A stretch of DNA of 64,000 nucleotides, from assembly GCA_047495785.1 (NCBI GenBank), contig JBLDXI010000064.1, positions 744,001 through 808,000 of the forward strand, written 5' to 3'. The DNA comes from Lepidodermella squamata (Eukaryota; Gastrotricha). How positions within the stretch are numbered: position 1 is the first letter of the stretch; the number at the start of each line of letters is the position of its first letter. A program made the position numbers and the translations under genes. Of this stretch, positions 11,633-21,939 are shown piece after piece. Under the pieces are notes generated by a model that saw only the letters and a program-made list of their open reading frames with translations, was not told the DNA's origin and did not search any database.

Positions 11633-12948
11633 ATGAACGATACGCTCGAGGCTCAAGCATCGGCTCAGTCGAAGCCAGCAGCAATATTGCTGCCAGGCGG
11701 AGCTTGGATCGCGGCTTATATCGAAGACCGTGGCTTCAATGGCTCACGGCCGTACTTTATCGGCTGGTTCCACGACCTGAGCCGACCCTCAATTGAAGAT
11801 CGACTGCCGTATACGTTGTCTATCGTCATACTAGCCGTTATCGGGATCGCAGCCAGCATTGCTAACATAGTGGTCTACCACAGGCGACGAGTTGGTAGCA
11901 GTTTTATCATCTTATGCTGCATGGTCACTGTTCGCAACATTATCTGCGCCGTGAATTGCTGCATCAGCATGCTAGTCACTTTACCAACTGGTTACTGGGA
12001 AGCCGGCCCAGCTGCTTGTTCGATCGTGTTCTGGATATCAGGCGCCGTCGGAGCTTTCGGCTGTTTCGTCAACTTTCTCATCAGCTGTGAACGGCGCCTT
12101 TGCGTTACTTCGACTATCGTGTATCAAACCAGCTCCACCAAAGTAAGTTTGAACAACAAATCATACATGTTCGCAATGATGAAAATATGTCTCAAGATAT
12201 TGCTTCTAGCTTCGAGCTCGTTTGTCTTTTGCGCCGTTTCAACTATCATATTTTCATTCGCTCCACTGCCCCTCATGGCCCACCAGCGGCTGGTCGTCGA
12301 CGGCATCAACAACAATACAGCCATCGATTTGTGCGGGTGGTTCCCGTACCGCTTTGTCGGGTCTTCCGATTCAATCGTCCTAGTACTAATTTTCTACCTG
12401 GTAATTGTCCAAACCACAACGTTTGGCTTGGCTCTGAACTATTGGTGAGTTTGTCGCAGAAAATGTAACAATTCCAAATAAAATTATGATTACTATACAG
12501 GAAAATATTCTCAGAGATTCGCTTGGTCCGGCTTCGTTGGCGCTCGCAACAAATCGGGGCTCCAACAACGGATCGGGAGGCGCAGTGGTACCAGCGCGAG
12601 TTGTTCATCGCCAAACAGTCAGTAGCTGCTGTTCTCGTGTACAACGTGTTCCAAATGCCGCTTGCTGTTCACATTGCCATGCAGATGGGCTACGCTGAGA
12701 TCGGGCCTCGATTTGCGACCGGTGACTTCAACAAGTACAGTCAAGTGTGTGTCATGATTGAAATAACTGCATCGGCCATAGTTCGCATGCTGAAACCCAG
12801 GCTATCAACAAATCGCGTCAGCAATGATAGTAAACTCGCTCTCAACGGGAATCATCGAAAGACGCATCGACAAGGGCGGGCAAGCGCGATTCTGCGGCAA
12901 ATTTCACGATGGATTCGAAACATTGACCCGGCTGTAATTTATCAGTGA
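11633..12948 (+). CDS. 7TM-F: seven-transmembrane receptor, 401 aa
   Basis: Exons 11633-12142, 12197-12444 and 12501-12948. B/F/G subfamily: LLPGGAWIAAYIEDRGFNGSRPYFIGW. The TM3 motif is SCERRLC. Intron 1 is only 54 nt, divisible by three and free of in-frame stops, so exon 1, intron and exon 2 form one 271-codon open frame; retention would add 18 residues between TM3 and TM4. I chose the spliced form because it restores the 248-nt exon 2 and the same junction as every other copy. AATAAA at 12954-12959 directly follows the stop. The cytoplasmic tail is basic. Confidence 0.83.
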
Positions 12949-13389
12949 TTGAGAATAAAAGCGGAATGAAGTTTCATACATGTATATCAGGCATATCGCA
13001 TATCCTAATTACATCCTAGAAGCTGTGAAAAGAAACGGTCGATATCAATGTTAGCTGTGCGACTCAAGCTCGGAAGCCGGAAATTGCTGTAGCAGGAAGC
13101 TATCTAACGAAGCTGTCGGGGATCCTGCAGGGTTTTCGTATTTCTTTGTACATGCTTTGTATATATATCGTGATATGTGATAGATAGAAAAATCAGCCAC
13201 TAGGTTTCAGTCTTGCTCATCATGAGGCGGCTGACGCGCTACTTCAATTTCGCAAAAGGTACGCTTGCCCTGCCGCGCAATATCCGAGCTGGTCATGACA
13301 ACAGCACACTGAAAACCGCCTGCAGTAAATCTGCCTGATCTCGAAACTTTGAAATGACGTAATTTTGGGTTGTTGGGCGGCGGTTAGAT

Positions 13390-13535
13390 CAAGGCTGGGA
13401 CACATCAAAGACAGCGGTTTCGACGCTCCCAGGCGCAAGGTCATAATTTATTGAGGCCGTCGCCGCCATTGCCGACATTACTATGCTCTGCGTGATGTCC
13501 TTAGGGTAATAGTTGGTCATGTGCCATGAGCCTAT
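13390..13535 (+). pseudogene. faint remnant of an E/H-type receptor exon 1
   Basis: The segment at about 13393-13432 reads like the H-type N-terminus (GW followed by HIKDSGFDAPR across frames), and a later piece near 13505-13535 (GTTGGTCATGTGCCATG) matches the TM2 region of 7TM-H. The reading frame is lost. It lies between 7TM-F and 7TM-G and shows that an E/H-type copy once stood here. The rest of 12949-13734 holds no gene; a weak copy of the shared motif is at 13651-13670. Confidence 0.5.
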
Positions 13536-13734
13536 TACTATATGTGATTTTGAAAACCAACGCACCAATGATTCATCGACCACGAGAATTGTACGTTCTG
13601 CTGATGTGCTCACAGATCGATAATTTCAAGAAACGGAGGTATTTTCACGAAGGCGTTGAAAGCTTCCGTTCTGCTGAGTGGCAGGTGGCATCGCTATTCG
13701 CATTCTCAACATCCTTTATTCAAGACAGAGGGGA

Positions 13735-15017
13735 ATGAACGACACACTAAACGCTCAGTCGAAGCCACCAGCAGTTGCGCTGCCAGGCGGGGCTTGGATA
13801 TCGGCCGATATCGAAGACCGTGGCTTCAACGGCTCACGGCCGTACTTCATCGGCTGGTTCCACGACCTGAGCAGGCCCTCAATCGAAGATCGACTGCCGT
13901 ATACGTTGACTATTGTCATACTAGCCGTTATCGGGATCGCAACAAGCATCGCTAACATCGCCGTCTACTACAAACGCGGCGTAAACAGCAGTTTCATCAT
14001 GCTGTGCTGCTTGCTCGCCGTTCGAAACATCATCTGGGCACTGAATTGTTGTATCAGCATGCTGATCACGCTACCAACTGGATATTGGGATGCTAGTCCA
14101 AGCTCATGTTCGCTCGTGTTTTGGATATCGGGTACCGTCGGTGGTTTCGGCGGCTGCGTCAACTTTCTCATCAGCTACGAACGCCGCCTCTGCGTCACCT
14201 CGGCTAGCATGTACCGAACCAGCTCTGCTAAAGTAAGAATTTGCGTCTTTTATCTTAACATGTAGATCATGTGCTTTCATTTCAGCTTCTGATCCTCGCC
14301 GCGTTTTTGTTCGCACTTTGCACAGTTCCTAATATAATATTTTCGTTCGCCCCGTTGCCGACGATGATGCACCAGCGGCTGGTCGTCGAAGGCATCAACA
14401 ACAACACAGCCATCGACTTGTGCAGCTTTTTTCCGTATCGTTACGCCGGTTCGGCAGACTCTGTCGTTCTAGTGGTGATCGTTTATCTGGTAGTTGTTCA
14501 AGCTACAACAATTGGCCTAGCTCTTAATTATTGGTAAACTTGCCGTAAAATAAGAGATGTGAGCCATATTCTTGTTTAATTTAGGAAAATATTCTCGCAA
14601 ATTCGACTGGTCCGGCGTCGTTGGCGTTCCCAGCAAAATAGAGCTCCGATGGCTAACCAGGAGGCGCAGTGGTACCAGCGTGAATTGTTCTTCGCCAAAC
14701 AGTCGATCGCCTCAGTTCTCGCGTACAACGTGTGTCAAATGCCACTGGCTGTTCAGATTGCTCTGCAGCTTGGATACGCTGAGATCGGGCCACGTTTCGC
14801 GATCGGCGATTTCAACAAGTACAGCCATGCGTGTATCATGATAGAAATAACCGCATCGGCCATAGTTCGCATGCTGAAACCGGGAGTCGGCAATAATAGC
14901 GTCGGCAATGCTTCGCTAAACAGCAGTAAACTGGCTGCTATTGTGAGGAAAACAGATAAAGCCGCGTCAACGATGGCGAGCAAGGGCGATTCCAAGGCAA
15001 ATGTTTCAAATAATTAA
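13735..15017 (+). CDS. 7TM-G: seven-transmembrane receptor, 392 aa
   Basis: Exons 13735-14232, 14286-14533 and 14585-15017. The start is the ATG at 13735; the frame is open upstream but only from a GTG. MNDTLNAQSKPPA aligns with the 7TM-F start. Introns are 53 and 51 nt. The B/F/G features are intact: GGAWISADIEDRGFNGSRP, SYERRLCVTS, NNNTAIDLC and NYW. A variable tail of about 60 residues follows MLKPG. A signal AATAAA at 15060-15065 lies in a 3' flank (GATCGAGAATAAAA) shared with 7TM-F. A fragment at 30.28 kb derives from a G-like copy including its 3' flank. Confidence 0.85.
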
Positions 15018-15645
15018 AAATATGGATGCGTCTAATATCAACTACTATCATTGATCGAGAATAAAAAGCACCCCGCTTCGCTTATCATAGATCGCTATTT
15101 CGATCTCTAATTAAACTAGAATTTACTATAGCAAAAACTCGGAGGCCGAATGATCGAGGAACCTTTTTATTGAATTATCGCAAAATTTGTTCGAATTTGT
15201 TAACTTATCGAATATATATCCCAATGCTCAAAGCTGTTCTTCTCATAGAGTGGGAAGTAGGAGAATTCTATTGACGGTCATGCTCATCAATTTTTGCTTC
15301 ACGCTTTTGTGCCGCCATGCCGTAATGCGCCACCATGTGTCTTGATGGATAATAGTCAAAATCAGCCTGAATTTTGCGTAATGCTAGATGCCAGCGGGTG
15401 AGCAACCTGTATTTCCCGAGAGCTTTCATCAGCATATCATATAGCGGAGGCGACCAAAGACCAAAAGAGCTCGTACTCCGCTCTCTGCTGCGCAATATCT
15501 GAAATCGCAATCGCTGAAACGTGAGCTGATCGAAACCTCGCATACGTTGATCGATTCGCGAAACACTCCGCCTGCTTCAATTGTTTTACTCGTTTCCGCA
15601 CAAGCAGTTGCTAGGCCTTTCTAAAAGTATCTTCCTAAGCTAAAA
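15018..15645. other. intergenic between 7TM-G and 7TM-H
   Basis: No supported gene. A 91-codon minus-strand frame (15268-15543) has no recognisable family and I do not call it. TCGCATACGTTGATC near 15538 is shared with the 7TM-C upstream region. Confidence 0.4.
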
Positions 15646-16882
15646 ATGTTGTACAGCACTTCAACTACGGCTGATGCGATGGCAGGCGGTGGCTGGGTCA
15701 TTGCTCATATCGAAGATAGCGGCTTCGACACTGCCAGGCCGTACTTCATCGGGTGGTTCCACGATTTGAACTCGGCATCAGTCGCAGACCGGCTACCCTT
15801 TACCGTGGCTGCAGTCATCATGAGCTTCCTCGCAACCGTTGCCAGCATCGCAAACATTGCAGTTTACCACAGACGAAAGGTGAAGCGCAACTTTCTGGTT
15901 CTCAACGCGATGCTCGCCGCGCGTAACGTCATCTGGGCCATCAGTTGGTCGTGCGCCATGCTCTTCACTCTGCAGACTGGCTACTGGGAGGCAGGGCCTG
16001 TTGCTTGTTCCGTTTTTTGGTGGATTGGAACTGGCATCGGCGCGTTCGGCTGCTACGTCAACCTGATAATAAGTTACGAGCGCAGACTGTGCGTCACCTC
16101 GATGACCCTCTACCAATCGAGCACACGCAAGGTAAATGACCGGCTTTTAAATCACCTTGATGTATAGCTCAAAAATGAATGAATAACTTTAATAACTTGC
16201 TGAATTTCCATTTTTTCAATGACAGCTCGTTACAATGACTCTCGGCTGCTTCGTCTTCTGCGCTGTCTACACATGTGCCTATTTGGTTGGGCCCTTGACG
16301 GCATTTGGGTTCGAAGAGCTTATCATCGCTAATAACAGTAGCCAGAATGGATCGACAACAATTAGGCTGTGCGGGTCATTTTCGAACAAACTGGTAGGCG
16401 AAGCAGACACGCTGGTCGTTGTTCTCGTCTACTTTCTGTTCACAGTTGCAGTGACATCGATCGGCCTAGCTTTCAACTACCGGTAAGATTCGACCATCAT
16501 TGCATTTATCATATTTTATGAACGGTTAACCTATAGGAAAATGTTGTCGCAAGTTAAGATGTCTCGTTTGGCTTGGAAATTGCAAGGCTGCCAGTCGCCG
16601 ATGCACAGCTGGCGGAAGCGAGAAGTTTTCATCGCAAAACAGTCGATTGTTGGCGTCGTGCTGTACACCACGTTCCATGTGCCACTCGCTGTGTGCGTCA
16701 TCCTACAGCTCGGCTACTTCGACGTTGGTCCACTGTTTGTCAGTGCCAGTCTCGGCAAAATTTCCTGCCTATGTGTCGCTCTTGAAATGGTTTTGTCTTC
16801 AATAGTGAGGTCTCTGAAACCAGGGTTTTCGCTTTGTCGATTACTTTCTCGAAAAGACAACACTGTCGATTTTAAAAAATAG
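15646..16882 (+). CDS. 7TM-H: seven-transmembrane receptor, 362 aa
   Basis: Exons 15646-16131, 16226-16482 and 16537-16882. E/H/J subfamily (GGGWVIAHIEDSGFD, SVADRLPFT). Exon 2 is 257 nt, nine longer than the standard, because loop 2 carries an insertion (ANNSSQNGSTTIRLCG) with several sequons; 7TM-J has the same insertion. The conserved Trp at the TM5 end is replaced: the junction codon reads CGG, giving NYR instead of NYW. The tail after SLKPGF is short and ends in Lys-Lys. TM3 ends SYERRLC. Intact by exon phase and splice sites. Confidence 0.83.
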
Positions 16883-17040
16883 TTAATTACGTCCTAAGCT
16901 TACACTTTTATTCGCACTGCGAATCTCAGCGATTTAAATATCAGTCCATGGAGAGAATTTGAAATGAAATTGATCTCTAGTCACCAGGCTTCATCTGTTG
17001 AATTTAGGAGATTTAGCTGTTAGTAAAAGCGGAAAACTAG

Positions 17041-17060
17041 TTGAAGCAGGAAGCTTTTAG
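17041..17060 (-). promoter_or_regulatory. shared upstream motif, copy at 7TM-I
   Basis: On the minus strand it reads CTAAAAGCTTCCTGCTTCAA. It lies about 85-100 bp before the 7TM-I start, and the flank around it is shared with 7TM-K (20461-20480). Orientation is opposite to the copies at 481 and 11551. Confidence 0.4.
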
Positions 17061-17141
17061 AAAACAGACGGATCATTTTTACCGACTCTAATTGAAGCGA
17101 CTTTTCTAAAACTGCTCTTTCAACTTGCATCATCGCGGACA

Positions 17142-18463
17142 ATGTCGAATTCGTCGCGTTCGAACGCCAATAATATGGCTTTTGTGATGCCTGGCGGGGC
17201 TTGGATTATGGCAAACATCCCGGATCGCGGCTTCAACGGCTCGAGGCCGTATTTCATCGGATGGTTCCACGATTTGGGGGCGGAAAGCGTTCACGATCGA
17301 CTGCACTACAGCATAACTGCGGTGGTTGTGTCTCTCCTTGGCATCATCGCCAGCATTACAAACGTTGTTTCTTACTATCAGAGCAATGTGAATGGCGATT
17401 TCCTGATGCTCAGCGTGATGATAGCCGTGCGCAACATTGTCTTGGCCATCAATTTGTCTTTCGCTTTCCTAGTCACTCTGCCGACCGGGTTTTGGGAGGC
17501 TGGTCGCGCCGCCTGCTCAAGCGTGTTCTGGATCTCGTCCACAGTAGGCACGTTCGGCTGCGTCATCAATTGGCTCATCAGCTACGAACGCCGCATGTGC
17601 ATCGCCTCGACGTCATCATACCGTTCGAATAAAGCTAAGGTAAGTAATTTGAATAGTTAAATCTTTAATTTTTACTGGATAAATCTGTTTTTTTCAAAGC
17701 TTATGATAATGGCTGTAGTACTGTTCGCGTTGTCTGGTTGCTACCCGATCGCGTTCATCATCGAGCCATATCAAACGCTGGGCTATCAAGAAATCATAAT
17801 TGCCGGAGTGAACAACAACTCAGCCATTCCGTTGTGCGGCTCGTTCAACTACAAATTCTTTCGTTCTACGGACACTACGGTGGCTATTCTGCTGTACTAC
17901 CTAGTGGTGGTTCAGCTGTCCTCTTGCGGCCTCTCCTACAACTATTGGTTGGTCGCTAATTTCTTACAAATTGGTTTTCTGTATCATTCGATCTATATAG
18001 GAAAATTTTCGCTCAAATTCGGGCTGTTCGCCTTGGATGGCGGTCGACGCAGCGTAGCATGCAGACCGTGGCCATAGAGACGCAATGGCGGCAGCGGGAA
18101 GTGTTTTTTGCAAAGCAATCCGTAGCCGCCGTGCTCGTGTACAACACATTCCACCTGCCCATGGCCGTGCATTTAGTGTTCCAGCTCGATTACTGGAACT
18201 GGGGCCCGAGCTACGCCAGCGGTGACCTGCTCAAGTACAGCAACATTTGCACAGTTGCAGAAATGGTCTTTTCGTGCTTTGTCAAAATGGTGAAACCCGG
18301 ATTCTCGCAGCGGATGCCTTCCATCGGAAGGAAGCTTCTGCAGCATCGGGGTCTTCGACAGCGACCGAGTCGGATTAACGTGGCTAGCACAAATAAGGCA
18401 ACAGCAGCTACGGCTACATTTGCCGTAACAACTCGAGAGTCCTTGAATACCAATAATTATTGA
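17142..18463 (+). CDS. 7TM-I: seven-transmembrane receptor, 402 aa
   Basis: Exons 17142-17639, 17700-17947 and 18001-18463. I/K subfamily: MPGGAWIMANIPDRGFNGSRP, then SVHDRLHYS. TM1 is followed by SYYQSNVNGDF rather than the basic stretch (RRNVKRDF) of other groups, so inner loop 1 is less charged. TM3 has the Cys and SYERRMC. Outer loop 2 has VNNNSAIPLCGSF. The second donor is GTTGGT, weaker than the usual GTAAGT, yet the splice keeps NYWKIF. The tail is long and rich in basic residues and Thr/Ala. Its nearly identical paralog 7TM-K is broken. Confidence 0.85.
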
Positions 18464-18856
18464 AAACTTATCAAGAAATTCACAGTTAATAATTTAATCC
18501 ATTCAATCTATAAATAATCCATTTACCATTTAATTCGTTCAGTTTGGAATAGTTCAGGCCAGAATTTCTCTTCTTCACAATTGGAAACGCTTGTACGCTT
18601 AAGGAGAATGAAAACTGATTCGAGACGTAGGTCAAATAGGAAAATAGCTTGAAATGTTGCTGAAGCTAATGTCATGTTTACTGACTGTCTCGTCTTGAAG
18701 TTAGCCAACTGTGTAACTCTCATTCGAACAACTGATTGTTTGACGTTATGACTTTGAGAGAAGCTAATGCATGGACGGCACCACACATTGGAGATCAAGA
18801 ACCCAGTCTTTCCGCATTGATCGTGATCTGTTCCACTGTTTCCACATTTCAAGCTA
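18464..18856. other. breakpoint region before 7TM-J
   Basis: Mostly unrecognised sequence. The stretch 18711-18758 (GTAACTCTCATTC and following) reappears at 21494-21540, directly after the break in 7TM-K, so both damaged copies end or begin at the same repeat-like segment. Confidence 0.45.
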
Positions 18857-19776
18857 TTTTCGGCTGCTACGTCAACCTGATCATAAGTTACGAGCGCAGA
18901 CTGTGCGTCACCTCGGCGACTGTCTACAGATCGAGCACTCCTAGGGTATGTCACTTAATTTGTCTTAGCATTTCCTGTCCACCTGAGATGGTACCTTAAC
19001 GCTTGTGGGTTTAGGGGCGCGAGAGATTACAACGCAAATAACCAACTCTCGTTCGGCTCACTTTATTTTTGCCTATAGCTCAACTTGCATTTATGATTAT
19101 ACTATTTCCAGCTCGTTTTAATAACTCTCGGCTGTTTTGCCTTCTGCACCGGCTACACTTGCGCTTATTTAATTGAGCCCCTGAAGGCATTCGGGTACGA
19201 AGAACTTGTCATCGCTAACAACAGCAGCCAGAATGGATCGACAACCATTAGGCTTTGCGGGTCATTTTCAAATAAACTGGTCGGCGAAGCAGACACGCTA
19301 GTGGTTGTTCTCGTCTACCTTCTGTTCACAGTTACAGTGACATCGATCGGCCTAGCTTTCAACCACTGGTAAGAAACTGATGCGACCATCATAGATTGTC
19401 ATCATCAGATTGTGTGAATCTTTGATATAGGAAAATGTTGTCGCAAGTGAGGTCGTCTCGTTTGGCTTGGAAATTGCAGGGCTGCCAGTCGCCGATGCAC
19501 AGCTGGCGGAAACGAGAAGTGTTCATCGCGAAACAGTCCATTGTTGGCTTTGTGCTGTACACTGCCTTTCACCTGCCGCTCGCTGTGTGCATCATTCTCC
19601 AGCTCGGCTATTCTGCTATTGGCCCGCAGTATGTCAGTGCGAGTCTCGGCAAAATTGCGAGCCTTTGTGCCGCCCTGGAAATGGTTTTGTCTTCCATATT
19701 GAGGTCGCTGAAACCAGGATTCTCGCTTAGTAGATTGCTGCCTCGGAAACGCAACACTGTCGACTTGAAAAAGTAG
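18857..19776 (+). pseudogene. 7TM-J: 5'-truncated H-type receptor
   Basis: Exon 1 survives only from late TM3 (FGCYVNLIISYERRLCVTS) to the donor at 18946. Start codon, N-terminus, TM1 and TM2 are missing. Exon 2 (19112-19368, 257 nt) and exon 3 (19431-19776, 346 nt) have the same lengths and phases as 7TM-H, with open frames and good splice sites, including the loop-2 insertion and NHW at the TM5 end. Such clean downstream exons suggest a recent truncation or continued use from another first exon. I call it a pseudogene because no alternative start is visible. AATAAA occurs at 19870. Confidence 0.75.
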
Positions 19777-20548
19777 CTCATCGCGCTACAAGCTTAAACT
19801 CATAAGATAACAAATCTGACTTCCGAGTAAAAAGTTGTACGATAAGTCATTCTGAAAACGAAGTTGATGAATAAAATTCAATGTCCATTGGAACGGCTAT
19901 AAAATCGAATCATCATAAAACTTGGTGTTTGCCTCAAAAATAGGGTGTCTAAGAAATGATGAATGGAAACTTATTGATTGCCGCAGGTTAGTGTAAGAGC
20001 CCGCGCGTGTCCTTCTCGTCCTGTCAACTACGACTTTATTTTTTGAGAGGGTCTCCTGAGATGTTCAAGTGCCATCTGCCCTTTCACCTCCAACTACTAG
20101 GACACCCTTGCGATTTCCTGTTTTTATGAACCAAGTTGAGAGTGGCAAAAATAGACGTCTCATACTCGAAGAAGCAGCTTCTTCGACTTCGAGTCTCGGC
20201 AAATAATAAGCGGGTCTTCGCCCCGCTATTGAAATAGTCTAATCTTCAAGAGTCAAGAGTCAAGAGTCAAGTCCCTGAAACCTAGTTTCAAGCTTAATTA
20301 GCTAAATTGCAGTACTCGGTTTTATGAAACCGTGTGGCTTGTGAACAAAGCAAATAATAAATAATAGCCGTGTGAATCTCAGCGACCTCAGTGAAATTGA
20401 TCACTCGTGCTTAGTGATCAGACATCAGACATTTAGCTATTATTAAAATCGCAAAAATAGTTGAAACAGGAAGCTTTTAGAAACAGAGACGATCAAATTC
20501 ACCAAGAAGTCGCTTCTAAAGCTGCTTTTTCACTCAAATCGTCGAAAA
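19777..20548. other. intergenic before 7TM-K
   Basis: No gene seen. The triplet AGTCAAGAGTCAAGAGTCAAG forms a short tandem repeat around 20250-20272. The final 100 bp duplicate the 7TM-I upstream region, including the shared motif at 20461-20480 (minus orientation). Confidence 0.4.
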
Positions 20549-21530
20549 ATGTGGAATTTGTCACATTCCAACGGCAGTAGTCTACTGTGATGCCTGGCGG
20601 GGCTTGGATTATGGCCGACATCCCGGATCGCGGTTTCAACGGCTCGAGGCCGTACTTCATCGGCTGGTTCCACGATTTGGAAGCGGCAAGCGTTCACGAT
20701 CGACTGCACTACACCATCACTGCGGTCGTAGTGTCTCTTCTTGGCATCATCGCCAGCATAACGAACGTTGTTTCGTACTACCAGAGCAATGTCAATGGCG
20801 ATTTTTTGATGCTCAGCGTGATGATAGCTGTGCACAACATTGTCTGGGCCACCAATTTGTCATTCGCTTTCCTAGTCACTCTGCCGACCGGGTTTTGGGA
20901 GGCTGGCCGCACCGCCTGCTCAGGCATGTTCTGGATCTCGTCCACAGTTGGCACGTTCGACTGCGTGGTCAATTGGCTGATCAGCTACGAACGCCGCATG
21001 TGCATCGCCTCGATGTCTCTATACCGCTCAAATAAAGCTAAGGTATGACATTTGCATATTTTATACATTTTAGAAAACAAATCCCTCGTTTTGAAAGCTG
21101 ATGATGATGGCTGTGGTGCTGTTCGCTTTGTGTGGCTGCTACCCGATCGCGTTCATCATCGAGCCATATCAAACGCTCGGCTATCAAGAAATCATAATCG
21201 TCGGAGTGAACAACAACTCAGCTGTGCCATTGTGCGGCTCGTTCAACTACAAATTCATTCGTTCCTCAGCCACTACGGTTGCTATTCTGCTGTACTACCT
21301 GGTGGTGGTTCAACTGTCTTCCTTCGGTCTCTCCTATTACAACTATTGGTTAGTCGCCAATTTCTTACTTGGTTTTCTGTATCATTCGATCTATACAGGA
21401 GAATGTTCGCTCAAATTCGGGCTGTTCGCACTGGATGGCGGTCGACGCAGCGCAATCGACCGCCAGCTGTGGCAGTCGACAGCAGCGCAAGTGTAACTCT
21501 CATTCAACCAACTAATTGTTTAACGTTATG
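20549..21530 (+). pseudogene. 7TM-K: broken I-type receptor
   Basis: It is a near copy of 7TM-I with three defects. The ancestral ATG at 20549 is out of frame with the body because of a length change before 20587 and runs into a stop. Only the internal ATG at 20590 (MPGGAWIMADIPDRGF) opens the frame, which would shorten the N-terminus. Exon 2 (21098-21348) has one extra codon at TM5. Exon 3 (from 21399) keeps only the first inner-loop residues (RMFAQIRAVR) before unrelated sequence at about 21490 brings a stop, so TM6 and TM7 are gone. The new downstream sequence matches 18711-18758. A five-TM product is possible but unlikely to work. Confidence 0.78.
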
Positions 21531-21939
21531 ACTTCGACGCAAAAAAGTCACTGATTCTGCCATCACCTCTTGTCACCATATAGGTAACGCAAATATGTGA
21601 TAGCTGAGACACATATATCTCCGTTTACAGACGTAAGCCACCCGTTCGTTCAACCAGTGCGTCCCATGAAATCGATTTCATTGAGTGAAACCGTTGGGCT
21701 AGTGGCTGCACAAGCCTCCGTCTTTCGACATTTGAATCGCAGATTCACTCGGAGTGCAGCGTGGTAGCAACTGCCCGTATTCATAGGTGGCAGGAAAAAC
21801 ACACTGCGGAAAAACATGCTGCTCTGTCAGCGCAGACACCGATTCGAATTTAAGAGTGAATAAAAAGGGACGATTTTATTTTGCACTTAAACATTCGCGA
21901 ATAGAAGAAATGATGAATTTGCGTGATTCCGCTGCGGTT
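21531..21939. other. 3' flank of ankyrin gene 1
   Basis: No gene. The part at about 21750-21939 matches 36575-36766 (for example CGTATTCATAGGTG), which is the 3' flank of ankyrin gene 2 on the same strand. It is therefore probably conserved 3'-UTR of the minus-strand ankyrin genes. Confidence 0.5.

Noticed and set aside
11633-12444. A single-exon 271-residue five-TM protein
   Set aside because: It depends on keeping a 54-nt intron. Splicing there restores the same 248-nt exon and junction seen in every paralog, followed by exon 3 with TM6 and TM7.
13678-13734. Longer N-terminus for 7TM-G
   Set aside because: The upstream start would be GTG, and the sequence has no match in paralogs. The ATG at 13735 aligns with 7TM-F.
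15268-15543. 91-codon minus-strand open frame between receptor genes
   Set aside because: No recognisable domain, no splice support, and no counterpart between other receptor genes.
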